Origin: an uncultured Dysosmobacter sp.
GTDB taxonomy: Bacteria; Bacillota; Clostridia; Oscillospirales; Oscillospiraceae
Reading direction: 5' to 3'
Assembly (NCBI GenBank): GCA_934590165.1
Contig: CAKTOO010000005.1
Location: forward strand, 69,180 to 133,179
DNA: 64,000 bases
The position numbers and the translations under genes were made by a program. Each line of letters opens with the position of its first letter. Position 1 is the first letter of the stretch. Below are positions 52,450 through 60,940 of this stretch, piece by piece. A model generated the notes under the pieces. That model did not search any database, was not told where the DNA came from, and saw nothing but the letters and a program-made list of their open reading frames with translations.

Positions 52450-52525
52450 CCGGGTATAGCGAAGTTGGTATCGCGCCTGGTTTGGGACCAGGAGACCGTG
52501 CGTTCGAGTCGCACTACTCGGACCA
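52450..52525 (+). tRNA. tRNA-Pro (UGG)
   Basis: Acceptor CCGGGTA/TACTCGG, anticodon arm CCTGG-TTTGGGA-CCAGG, T arm GTGCG-TTCGAGT-CGCAC, encoded CCA. It stands alone, followed by a terminator; it may belong to the element or be a host tRNA at its border. Confidence 0.95.
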
Positions 52526-52553
52526 AAATGTGTTGATGAAAGATGCAACACAG

Positions 52554-52581
52554 AAAACACCGCACGAAAGTGCGGTGTTTT
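52554..52581 (+). terminator. Terminator after tRNA-Pro
   Basis: AAAACACCGCAC pairs with GTGCGGTGTTTT around GAAA; the 3' arm ends in TTTT. Confidence 0.9.
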
Positions 52582-52917
52582 CGCATATAACGCACCACTT
52601 TTAGAGTGAAAAAGTTGTAAAAACTCGATTTTTTAAAATTTCAGTTTTGCCCCGCGAGAGGCGACATTTCAGAGATGCAGCCGGTCGTTTTTATGGACTG
52701 GTGTGACTCGAACACCGAGGCTTAAAAAAGAATAAAGAATAAGAAGAAAGGTCGCCGTCGGCTCCCCATGCGGGAGAGAACGGCGGCCTTTTTCGACTCA
52801 TAGGTGCTTATGTTGTTTTTGCTTCGTTTGTCTATCATTCCTTGGTGGTGTTGGTAATAGCTTTTACTGGACCTTTCGGGTATGCTTGCGTTACAAAAAA
52901 CGAGGAGGTATCCGAGA
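52582..52917. other. Border region of a Tn1549-like element
   Basis: No gene is seen. A strong hairpin with T tail lies at 52750-52796 (GGTCGCCGT.../ACGGCGGCC). A minus-strand fragment at 52694-52722 resembles the 3' end of a tRNA (TTCGAGT loop, CCA). The sequence style changes here to that of Tn1549-type elements, so this is a likely boundary. Confidence 0.45.
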
Positions 52918-53349
52918 ATGGCAACTACTAAAAACTTGTGTGCTCAGATTCCCATCGACCTACATGAGCGGGTCAGTGAAGAACGAGAACGGCTGGGCCA
53001 GACTACCAGCGAGTACATCACAAATCTCATCCAAGAATACTACGACATGATTGAAAATCAGAAAGGCGGCATTCAAATGACTGAAAAAGGTAGAACGATG
53101 GCATTCCAGATTCCCGAAGAACTCTTCCAGCGCATCAAGCGTCACCTGGAGCGCGAGACGCTCCGCAGCGGCAAAAAGCTCACCCAGAGAGACTTCGTGC
53201 TGAACCTGATCACGCAGGCGCTGGACGAAGCGGACGCTGAGAACGCCGCAGAGCAGAACGCCCCCACTGAGGCCCCTGTCGCGCTCCGTGTGGCCGACGT
53301 GACCACTCCAGCGGACACGGACACCCCTGACGAAGATAACGCCGTGTAA
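52918..53349 (+). CDS. Ribbon-helix-helix accessory protein of a conjugative element
   Basis: ATG 52918 (MATTKNLCAQIPIDLHERVSEE) follows GAGGAGGT. Two ribbon-helix-helix-like stretches are seen (LCAQIPIDLHERVSEERERLG and MAFQIPEELFQRIKRHLERE), then an acidic tail. Such proteins are encoded beside relaxase and transfer genes in Tn1549-like elements and help relaxosome or copy control. Confidence 0.7.
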   Translation: MATTKNLCAQIPIDLHERVSEERERLGQTTSEYITNLIQEYYDMIENQKGGIQMTEKGRTMAFQIPEELFQRIKRHLERETLRSGKKLTQRDFVLNLITQALDEADAENAAEQNAPTEAPVALRVADVTTPADTDTPDEDNAV

Positions 53350-53388
53350 GCCCGCATTAAAGCCAAAACAAAAGAACATGATTTAGGG

Positions 53389-53436
53389 AAAAGCCACCCA
53401 GGACATCCGAGGTTCGGATGCCCTGGGTGGCTTTTT
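53389..53436 (+). terminator. Terminator after the RHH gene
   Basis: AAAAGCCACCCAGG...CCTGGGTGGCTTTTT forms a near-perfect long hairpin with T tail (inner CATCCGA/TCGGATG also pairs). Confidence 0.9.
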
Positions 53437-53466
53437 GCGTTTCATAAAAGAAAGGAGGTCATCACC

Positions 53467-54207
53467 ATGGCAAGCGAGATCAGAAACCGCTTCACAGACA
53501 CAGAAATGCAGGTCGCCAGAGAAACGGACCTGCCGGAGCTGCTCTCCCACCTCGGCTATCAGGTCAAGCGCGTGGGACGCTTCCATACTACGACGGAGAT
53601 GGACAGCCTGCGGATCAAGGACCGGCGTACCTGGTTCCGGTATTCCCAGAATACCGGCGGGGATGCCATCACCTTCCTCCAGCAGTTTTGCGAAAAATCC
53701 TTTCCGGAAGCGGTGGGATACCTTCTGACCTTCCATGGGAAAGCCAGAGACGCGCCCGTTCCACAGCCAAAGCCGATCAGCCAGAAGCAGGCGCTTTCCC
53801 TGCCGCCCCGCAATGCGGATGACCGCAGGGTCTTCGCCTATCTCCGCAAGCGCGGCATCGCAGCCCAGGTGATCCGGCAGTTTCTGAATGCTGGGCTGCT
53901 GTACCGCTGCACCCGCTGCGGTTATCACCGTACCGTGACGCTGAAACAGACCGAGCGCCGCAAGAAGAATAAAAAAATAGCCGCCGCTGTCTACCTGTAT
54001 CAGGCAGACAACGACGGCGAATGGGGCAAGCTTCGGTTTGATTTTGAAAACGGCACGGCGGAGATCGTAAAGCTAGCGGATTGGGACACGGTGAAAAGCA
54101 ATATCTTTGCAAAGACGGCGATACGGTTTGCGCAGGGTTTGCCGGAGACGAGACTGCTGAAATCTACAGTGGTTCCGTTTGAGATGGAACGGCTGGATCT
54201 GATTTGA
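53467..54207 (+). pseudogene. Chimeric remnant: DUF3991-type N-terminus joined to an unrelated C-terminus
   Basis: Residues 1-145 match the start of DUF3991/Toprim proteins of conjugative elements (LPELLSHLGYQVKRVGRFHT, WFRYSQNTGGDAITFL, RRVFAYLRKRGIAAQVIRQF), but the Toprim domain is absent. From about residue 146 the sequence is YRCTRCGYHRTVTLKQTERR, which looks like part of a different accessory gene with a CxxC site. A deletion has probably fused two genes in frame. ATG 53467 has AAAGGAGGT upstream. Confidence 0.65.
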
Positions 54208-54233
54208 TCATGATGGAAAGCAAAACGACGCCG

Positions 54234-54262
54234 TTGACAACATCTTCGGATCGTGCTACAAT
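54234..54262 (+). promoter_or_regulatory. Consensus promoter of the TetR gene
   Basis: TTGACA (54234-54239), 17 bases, TACAAT (54257-54262), 46 bases before the GTG start. Confidence 0.8.
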
Positions 54263-54308
54263 TTGACTGAAATGAACAATGTGGTCATAAATCCAAGGAG
54301 CGTGCGCA

Positions 54309-54887
54309 GTGGCTTTTACAGATGAACAGAATGAACAGATCCGCAAAGACCTGATCCGGGAAGCCCGGCGCTGCGGCATTACCATCGGGATGCGGAAAAC
54401 CTCAGTGGAGCAGCTGACAAATTCCGTCGGTATTTCCAAGGGATCGTTTTATAAATTCTTTGATTCCAAGGAGCTGCTGTTTTTCGCCGTGCTGGAGGAT
54501 ATCCATACAGAGTGTTTCGCAGCGGCGCAGAAGTCTTTGCAGGAAAATACAGCCTTATTGCCTGCCGACCGCGCGGCAGCGGCGATCCTGGCGGCCTGTC
54601 GGTGGCTGGCCGAGACGAAAGCCTTTGTGTTCATCGAAAATGACTCGGATTTTCTCCTGCACCGACTGCCGGAGGAAGTGAAGACCGCTCACTATCACGA
54701 CGACGAGACCCACATCCGTGCCCTGCTGGAAGGGGGCGGCTTGCAGCCGAAGGGCGGCATGGCACTGGCAGCGGCCACGGTGCGCGGCTTGATTTTAACC
54801 GTCTCCCATCAGGAGCAGATCGGGGCGCTTTACCCGCAGGTGCTGGAAACGCTGGTGCGCGGCGCTTGCCGGGAACTATTTGAATAA
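54309..54887 (+). CDS. TetR/AcrR-family regulator
   Basis: GTG 54309 follows CAAGGAGCG. The 192-residue protein has the TetR helix-turn-helix (KTSVEQLTNSVGISKGSFYKFFDSKELLFF) and a helical ligand domain. It precedes, on the same strand, the operon starting at 55004 and is the likely repressor of it and of itself. Confidence 0.9.
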   Translation: MAFTDEQNEQIRKDLIREARRCGITIGMRKTSVEQLTNSVGISKGSFYKFFDSKELLFFAVLEDIHTECFAAAQKSLQENTALLPADRAAAAILAACRWLAETKAFVFIENDSDFLLHRLPEEVKTAHYHDDETHIRALLEGGGLQPKGGMALAAATVRGLILTVSHQEQIGALYPQVLETLVRGACRELFE

Positions 54888-55003
54888 GCGGAAAGGCCGC
54901 AGCGATGTGGCTTTTTCAAAGGACTGCGGTTAGCCTGCTCTAACCCGTCTGTGCCATCCATGTGAGTTAGATGGATTTAACATCTTGCTATGAGGACAGG
55001 ACA

Positions 55004-55618
55004 ATGGAAAAGCAAAAAAATTTCTGGGATAAAAACGCCGGACGGTACGACTGCTTCATGCGAAAGGACGCCGCAGCTTATGAGCAGATGTACGAGCTGC
55101 TGCGCCCCGTGGTGCGGCACAAAACCGTGCTGGAGCTGGCCACAGGCACGGGGCTGATCGCCAAAAACATTGTAAACAGTGCCGCTCATATTGAGGCCAC
55201 AGACGCTTCGCCGGAGATGATCGCAGAAGCGAAGCGGGACAACCGATCCGCCAAGCTGCATTTCTCCGTGCAGGATATGTTCCACCTGCCTTATGCCGAC
55301 GAAAGCTTTGACGTGGTCATCGTGGCCAATGCGCTGCATATCGTGCCGGAGCCGGAGAAGGCTCTCTCCGAAATTCGCCGGGTGCTGAAAGACGACGGCG
55401 TGTTGGTTGCGCCGACCTTTACCCACGCAGATAACGCTTTCTTTGGAAAGGTCAAAGCATTTTTCATGAAGCTGGCGGGCTTTCCGCTGCACAGCAAATG
55501 GACGAGTGCAGATTACCTTTCGGTCCTGCGGGAAAACGGCTGGACGGTGCGGAAAAGCACCGTGCTGAAAGCCTCGTTCCCGCTGACCTACGCAGAGTGC
55601 GTGAAATCGGAGGGGTGA
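55004..55618 (+). CDS. Class I SAM-dependent methyltransferase 1
   Basis: ATG 55004 (MEKQKNFWDKNAGRYDCFM) follows TGAGGACAGG. Motif I is VLELATGTGLIAKNI, motif II SFDVVIVANALHIVP; the family is UbiE/Methyltransf_11. The acceptor is unknown. It is the first gene of a packed run reaching 60891. Confidence 0.88.
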   Translation: MEKQKNFWDKNAGRYDCFMRKDAAAYEQMYELLRPVVRHKTVLELATGTGLIAKNIVNSAAHIEATDASPEMIAEAKRDNRSAKLHFSVQDMFHLPYADESFDVVIVANALHIVPEPEKALSEIRRVLKDDGVLVAPTFTHADNAFFGKVKAFFMKLAGFPLHSKWTSADYLSVLRENGWTVRKSTVLKASFPLTYAECVKSEG

Positions 55619-55621
55619 GCC

Positions 55622-56410
55622 ATGCAGATATTGGAACACGGGCAGGCGCAGGAGCGGACGCTGCTGTTTTTCCCCTGCACGGCAGAGCCTGTATGGGCTT
55701 TTGCCGACACGATCACGCTGCTTTCTCAGAGATGGCATGTTTTTCAGGTGGTGTATGACGGCCATCAGCCGGAGTATCCCGGGGATTTCACCTCAGTCGA
55801 GCAGACCGTGGACGAGGTGATCTCCTATTTGAAGAGCCACGGCGTCTCCCGTCTGGGTGGGGCCTATGGCTGCTCCATGGGCGGTGCCTGCCTGACCCGT
55901 ATGCTGGCATTGGGGGAAATGCCCATCGACCGGGCCATCATCGACGGCGGGATCACGCCCTATCAGCTGCTCTACCCGGTGCGAAAGCTGCTGCTTTGGC
56001 GGGATATTGTGTCCTTTAAAATGGCGGCGAACAGCCGAAAAATTCTGGAAGCGGCCTTTCCGCCGGAACGGTTTACCACCGCAGGGCACGACCCCAAAAA
56101 GGAGTACGACGCCATGGAAGCCTATCTCAAAACCTTTTCCGATCGGACGATCCGCAATGTATTCTGGTCTGCCAACAACTATGCGCTTCCGAAGCGCTCC
56201 GCTAAAATCGGTGCGAAAATCACCTACTGGTACGGCGACGATGAAAAGAAGGATCGCAGGCGGGATATCCGGTTCATCAAGCGCTATTTTCCTAAGGCGC
56301 GCATCCATGGCATCCCCAAGATGGCCCATGCGGAGCTGGTGATGGTACACCCGGAAAAATTCTGCCGGTATGCGGAAAGATTTCTGACTATGCAAGCGGA
56401 GGAAAGATGA
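55622..56410 (+). CDS. Alpha/beta hydrolase 1
   Basis: The 262-residue protein has a nucleophile elbow GGAYGCSMGGACL (Ser at about 84), a possible acid near WYGDDEKKD and His in KMAHAELVM. It resembles the hydrolase at 59186 (YGCSLGG), so the two are probably paralogues. It starts three bases after the preceding stop with GGAGGGG upstream. Substrate unknown. Confidence 0.8.
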   Translation: MQILEHGQAQERTLLFFPCTAEPVWAFADTITLLSQRWHVFQVVYDGHQPEYPGDFTSVEQTVDEVISYLKSHGVSRLGGAYGCSMGGACLTRMLALGEMPIDRAIIDGGITPYQLLYPVRKLLLWRDIVSFKMAANSRKILEAAFPPERFTTAGHDPKKEYDAMEAYLKTFSDRTIRNVFWSANNYALPKRSAKIGAKITYWYGDDEKKDRRRDIRFIKRYFPKARIHGIPKMAHAELVMVHPEKFCRYAERFLTMQAEER

Positions 56411-56411
56411 T

Positions 56412-57203
56412 ATGAGAGAAAAGATCAAACTCTCCGGCGTGCCGGAGACCATGCTGCAAACCGTCTATGCAAGGGCGAAAGAGAGTAGCGGCAGAGGTGC
56501 GATCCACGATGCGAAAGCGGAGGAAATCATCGAGAAGCTGGACTACGATTTTTCCCTTGCCGACAAAGATACGGCCATGCACAGCGGCGTTATCGCCCGC
56601 ACTATCGTGCTCGACCGGATGACGAAGGAATGGCTTGCGTCGCACCCCGGCGCGGTGGTGGTCAACATCGCCTGCGGGCTGGATACCCGGTGCTACCGGA
56701 TGTCGGGTAACGCACATTGGTATAACCTCGACCTGCCGGAAACGATGGCGGTGCGGGAAAAGCTTCTGCCGGAAAGCGGCACGATTTCGCAGATTGCCAT
56801 GTCCGCCATGGAAGATTGGGGCAGCGAAATCAGCGAGCAGAATGTGCAGGTGCTGATCGTCATCGAGGGACTGACCATGTACCTGAACGCAAAAGATGTG
56901 CAGCAAATTTTTGCAGTGATTTCCAGGCGTTTTTCCCAAGCCACTGTATTTGTGGAAACCATGAATCCGATGATCGTGAAGCGTTTTAAGGAAAAATCCA
57001 TCGAGGGCAGCCATGCAAAATTCACTTGGGGAATCAAGAATGGGAAAGCACTTGCCGAACTGCTGCCGGGTTTTCGATTCATGGAGGAACACAGCCTGAC
57101 GGAGGGCATGGCGGTATTTGCACCGATTTATAAACTGCTGGACAAGCTACCCACCGTGCGGAATATTTCTAATAAGATCATCGTTCTGGAAAAGGAGTTG
57201 TAG
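56412..57203 (+). CDS. Leucine carboxyl methyltransferase-like (PF04072) enzyme
   Basis: The 263-residue protein has the motif VVVNIACGLDTRCYRMSG, typical of the PPM/TcmP-type O-methyltransferases, with LDLPETMAVRE and LIVIEGLTMYLN following. TcmP relatives methylate carboxyl groups of polyketides. ATG 56412 has GGAGGAAAG upstream. Confidence 0.85.
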   Translation: MREKIKLSGVPETMLQTVYARAKESSGRGAIHDAKAEEIIEKLDYDFSLADKDTAMHSGVIARTIVLDRMTKEWLASHPGAVVVNIACGLDTRCYRMSGNAHWYNLDLPETMAVREKLLPESGTISQIAMSAMEDWGSEISEQNVQVLIVIEGLTMYLNAKDVQQIFAVISRRFSQATVFVETMNPMIVKRFKEKSIEGSHAKFTWGIKNGKALAELLPGFRFMEEHSLTEGMAVFAPIYKLLDKLPTVRNISNKIIVLEKEL

Positions 57204-57206
57204 AAG

Positions 57207-57824
57207 ATGTCATTCTTTGAAAACACCCGCAAACCTGTGGGCCTCGGCGGGAAGCTCATGGTCGCCATGATGAATTTGGGTCACAGCCCTGTGGCGCGCT
57301 GGGGGCTTCAATTTCTGAATGCTGCGCCGGATGCCAAGGTGCTGGACTGCGGCTGCGGTGGTGGTGCGAACATGAAAAGGCTGCTGAAAAAATGCCCGCA
57401 GGGTATCGTGAAGGGCATCGACTATTCGCCCGTCAGCGTGGAGAAGACGAAAAAGGTCAACGAGACCGCCATCGCGGAGGGGCGCTGTGCCGTCCTGCAA
57501 GGCAGTGTGGCGGATATGATCTTCGCAGATGACTGGTTTGATGCGGTCACGGCCTTTGAAACGGTCTACTTCTGGCCTGATCTGCCGCAGTGCTTTCGGG
57601 AGGTCTGCCGGGTGCTGAAGCCCGACGGGACCTTCCTCATCTGCAACGAGAGCAGTGGCGACACGGACAAGGATGAGAAGTGGACGGAGATCATCGGCGG
57701 TATGACCATATACAGCGGCGATGAGCTGAAAACATTTCTGGAAAACGCTGGATTCTGCAATGTTCAAATCCATAAAAACAAAATGGACTGGCTCTGCGTG
57801 ACAGGACAGAAGCGGGAGGAATAA
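57207..57824 (+). CDS. Class I SAM-dependent methyltransferase 2
   Basis: Motif I is VLDCGCGGGANMKRLL, followed by VKGIDYSPVSVEKT and WFDAVTAFETVYFWPDL; Methyltransf_11/25 type. It is translated three bases after the preceding gene. Confidence 0.88.
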   Translation: MSFFENTRKPVGLGGKLMVAMMNLGHSPVARWGLQFLNAAPDAKVLDCGCGGGANMKRLLKKCPQGIVKGIDYSPVSVEKTKKVNETAIAEGRCAVLQGSVADMIFADDWFDAVTAFETVYFWPDLPQCFREVCRVLKPDGTFLICNESSGDTDKDEKWTEIIGGMTIYSGDELKTFLENAGFCNVQIHKNKMDWLCVTGQKREE

Positions 57825-57826
57825 GG

Positions 57827-58312
57827 ATGCTGCTGCAAACGATTCTGGAAGGACTGTGGCTGGGCGCACTGCTGGTGGCGGTCTGCGCTGTCGGTATCCG
57901 AAAGGGCGCTGTCGGCATGGTGCATCTGTATGGCGAAAAGGTGCAGGAGCGATGCATCGCACTGGGGCTGACCACAAGGGAGAAGATCAAACGGAACGCG
58001 CTGCGCTTCAAGGCGATCTGCATTCCAGTCTACCTTTTTTATGTGCTTCTTTGCGTGTATGCCATCAACGGCGCACATCCATTTTGGGACGGTTTCTGGC
58101 AGTGCTTTGTGATCCTGTCCGTGATGAATCTCATCGACCGGTTTGGCATTGACGGCTACTGGGTCGGACACACAGAGGCATGGGTGATTCCGGGGACAGA
58201 GGATCTGATGCCGTATATCTCAAAAGCCGATAAGCAAAAGAAATGGCTGTTCGGAACCGTGGGAATGGCCGTGATTTCCCTGCTCCTTGCGGGACTCGGG
58301 CTGCTGCTGTAA
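57827..58312 (+). CDS. Small integral membrane protein (161 aa)
   Basis: Four hydrophobic segments are visible, at about residues 6-26, 65-83, 90-110 and 138-160. No family is recognised. Its place inside the methyltransferase/hydrolase run suggests a membrane-linked step or immunity. Confidence 0.7.
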   Translation: MLLQTILEGLWLGALLVAVCAVGIRKGAVGMVHLYGEKVQERCIALGLTTREKIKRNALRFKAICIPVYLFYVLLCVYAINGAHPFWDGFWQCFVILSVMNLIDRFGIDGYWVGHTEAWVIPGTEDLMPYISKADKQKKWLFGTVGMAVISLLLAGLGLLL

Positions 58313-58325
58313 GGAGGAAATACCG

Positions 58326-59189
58326 ATGTCAAAGAAAGCGACCGAATTTCAGAAAAGAGAAATGAGCAAGATGTACCGCGGCAAGGAAATATTCAAGCCG
58401 CTGAACACTGGCTGGGTGGATGAGCGCGTGGCCTGCGTGCGGGAGTGGGTGGCGAATATTTTCTTCTACCGCAAGGGCGACACCACCATCATGATCGATG
58501 CCGGGTATAACTACGACCGTCTGGCAGAAAAAATGGACTGGCTGGGCATCGACCCGCAGTCCGTCCGGCACATCCTCATCACTCATCAGGACACCGACCA
58601 TGTGGGTGCGGTGGAAGCAGACAGCCCCGGTTTGTTCCGGAGCGCAAAGCTCTATATCGGCGAGATTGAAAACCGGTATCTCACCGGCGAGGTGCGGCGA
58701 AAAGTCATATATCATCTCTATAAATTGCCGCAGGTCACAATTAACAACGAAAAGGTGCTGCTGCATGACGACGAGACTTTCGAGATTGACGGCATCAAAA
58801 TTGAGTGCTTTCTCGTCCCCGGCCATACATGGGGGCATATGGTCTATCTCATTGACGACAAATATCTCTTCACCGGCGACACTCTCTGGTTCGGCGCGGA
58901 CGGCGGCTACAGCTTCATTTCCTCTCTGGCAGAGGACAACAAACTGGCGGTAAAGTCGCTGGCGGCGCTGGAGCAGAAGCTGCAAAGCCGTGACCTGCAT
59001 CCGCTGTTCCTCACCGGCCACACCGGCTGGACGGACAACTTCGAGTTCGCCTTTGCCCATAAGGACAAGCTTTGCTCACCGTTCCGAAAGCGGGTTCCCG
59101 ACCCCACCGCGCCTTATGACGCTTATGATGAATCGGACGACACGGAAAAAATGACAAAGAGCGGGTTCCTGAAGGGAGTGGGAAGATGA
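58326..59189 (+). CDS. Metallo-beta-lactamase-fold hydrolase
   Basis: ATG 58326 has TAAGGAGG upstream. Metal motifs are ILITHQDTDHVGAVE (HxDxDH), FLVPGHTWGHMVY, FTGDTLWFG and LTGHTGWTD. The 287-residue length is normal for the family, which hydrolyses esters, thioesters or lactones. Its stop overlaps the next start (ATGA). Confidence 0.88.
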   Translation: MSKKATEFQKREMSKMYRGKEIFKPLNTGWVDERVACVREWVANIFFYRKGDTTIMIDAGYNYDRLAEKMDWLGIDPQSVRHILITHQDTDHVGAVEADSPGLFRSAKLYIGEIENRYLTGEVRRKVIYHLYKLPQVTINNEKVLLHDDETFEIDGIKIECFLVPGHTWGHMVYLIDDKYLFTGDTLWFGADGGYSFISSLAEDNKLAVKSLAALEQKLQSRDLHPLFLTGHTGWTDNFEFAFAHKDKLCSPFRKRVPDPTAPYDAYDESDDTEKMTKSGFLKGVGR

Positions 59190-59962
59190 AAGTTTATTCC
59201 TTCGGCGCAGAAAATGCCCCGGTCATCCTACTGCTTCCCGGCACCTGCTGCCACTGGAAGGGCAATTTTGGACGGGTCATTCCGCTGCTGTCGGACAGGT
59301 ATCGCGTTCTCTGCGTCAGCTACGATGGTTTCGATGAAACGGAACATACCGAGTTTCCCACTATGCTGGAGGAAACAGAGAAAATAGAATCTTACATTCA
59401 GGAACATTGCGGCGGACATATCCGGGCGAGCTATGGCTGCTCGCTGGGCGGCTCTTTTGTGGGGCTGCTGGCGGCGCGGCAGAATATTCATATGGATTAC
59501 GGAATTCTCGGCAGCTCTGATCTTGACCAAGCATCTCCCATTGCGGCAAAGCTGCAAACAAATCTGCTCCTGCCGCTGATTTATCCGTTTATTCGAGACG
59601 GACGGTTCAAGAGTCGATTGCTGCAAAAACGCCTCACGCAGCGAAAGTCGGAAATGGGCGGCTATGTGCAAGCGTTCATGGAGATGCTCGGCGGCGCACG
59701 ACCTTATGTGACCGTGCAGAGCTGCAAGAATCAGTTCTATTCCGACCTTGTCACCCCGCTGCCGGACAAGATCAACGTTCCGGGAACAGAGATTCATATT
59801 TTCTATGCGCTCAAAATGGGTGAGAAATACCGCGAGCGCTATGAACGGCACTTTGCAAACCCAGCCATTCACGAGCAGGACTTGCAGCACGAGGAGCTGC
59901 TGGCCTGTTATCCGGAGTGCTGGGTGCAGTTGGTGAAGGATATCATGGAGGGAAAGCAATGA
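59186..59962 (+). CDS. Alpha/beta hydrolase 2
   Basis: The nucleophile elbow is ASYGCSLGGSFVGLL (Ser about residue 89) after VILLLPGTCCHWKGNF. It is similar in plan to the 55622 product. Both its ends overlap neighbours by four bases. Confidence 0.8.
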   Translation: MKVYSFGAENAPVILLLPGTCCHWKGNFGRVIPLLSDRYRVLCVSYDGFDETEHTEFPTMLEETEKIESYIQEHCGGHIRASYGCSLGGSFVGLLAARQNIHMDYGILGSSDLDQASPIAAKLQTNLLLPLIYPFIRDGRFKSRLLQKRLTQRKSEMGGYVQAFMEMLGGARPYVTVQSCKNQFYSDLVTPLPDKINVPGTEIHIFYALKMGEKYRERYERHFANPAIHEQDLQHEELLACYPECWVQLVKDIMEGKQ

Positions 59963-60891
59963 AGCATCAGCACTTTGATGTGGGAACCGCCGGCTTTTAC
60001 GGCGCGTACTGGGCGTGTGCCGGCGGATCGGACTGCGCGGTCATTGCGATGATTGGTGACGATCCGGAGGATCGGCTGGCCCGCTCGGCCGCGAAATGGC
60101 TCTGCGGGCGGGGCGTAAATGTGCTCACCATGTCGCCTGCGAAAAAGGATTACGGCCATCATAATTATCCGCTGGAGCGCATGGAGGCGGCCATTTCGTG
60201 GCTGAAAGCCAACGGGACCAAAAAAATCGGCATTGCCGGGGCGTCGACCACCGGAACGCTTGCGCTGACGGCGGCGGCCATGTTCCCGGAGATCACCCTG
60301 ACCATTGCCATGACGCCCAGCGACTTTGTGTGGCAGGGCTTTATGCAGGGCAAGAAGGACGGCTGCAAGGAGTGGCCGGTCGAGGGCGAATCGCTGTTTT
60401 CCTACGCAGGCAAACCGCTGCCCTATATGCCGTTTTGCTATCAGCACCCGGACTATTGGCACTGTATCGCCGCCGAGAGCAAACGCACCGGCGATATGGT
60501 AAACTCCCGCAAGCTGTTTGACGATTCCGAGGCGGCGCACCCGATCGAGCCGGAGGAGTATATTCCCGTCGAGAACATCCATGGCAAACTGCTGCTCATC
60601 GGCGCGGAGGACGACGTGCTGTGGGATGCCACCAGATACATCCACCGCATGGAAAAGCGCCTTGCGGAAAAGCCCCATGAATGCGAGGTTGAGACGGCGG
60701 TTTATGCCCACGGTACCCACTTTGTTTTCCCGGAGGGAATGCTGAAGATCATGCTGCCTGTGGGAGCAGGCCTCTTCGTCCGTCTGGCATTTCAGGCAGC
60801 AAAGCAGTTTCCGGAAGCGTGCAGACAGACACGCCAGGATATTGACCGCCGCGTGAGCGCAGCCATCCACACATGGACGAGCACGGAGTAA
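59959..60891 (+). CDS. BAAT/acyl-CoA thioester hydrolase-like protein
   Basis: ATG 59959 overlaps the previous stop and has GGAGGGAAAG upstream. The 310-residue protein has the nucleophile motif KIGIAGASTTGTLALTAAA, acid LLIGAEDDVLWDA and His AHGTHFVFP, fitting the C-terminal BAAT family (PF08840), which handles acyl-CoA or acyl transfer to amines. It is the last gene of the run. Confidence 0.82.
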   Translation: MKHQHFDVGTAGFYGAYWACAGGSDCAVIAMIGDDPEDRLARSAAKWLCGRGVNVLTMSPAKKDYGHHNYPLERMEAAISWLKANGTKKIGIAGASTTGTLALTAAAMFPEITLTIAMTPSDFVWQGFMQGKKDGCKEWPVEGESLFSYAGKPLPYMPFCYQHPDYWHCIAAESKRTGDMVNSRKLFDDSEAAHPIEPEEYIPVENIHGKLLLIGAEDDVLWDATRYIHRMEKRLAEKPHECEVETAVYAHGTHFVFPEGMLKIMLPVGAGLFVRLAFQAAKQFPEACRQTRQDIDRRVSAAIHTWTSTE

Positions 60892-60940
60892 ACGCCGGCA
60901 TCGGCACAGGCGCATGGCATTCCATTGGAGAAAGGCGGTG

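Noticed and set aside
52694..52722. Possible tRNA 3' fragment on the minus strand
   Set aside because: Only the T-loop-like TTCGAGT and a CCA are present; the T stem pairs over three bases only, so it is kept as a hint of an attachment site and not annotated as RNA.
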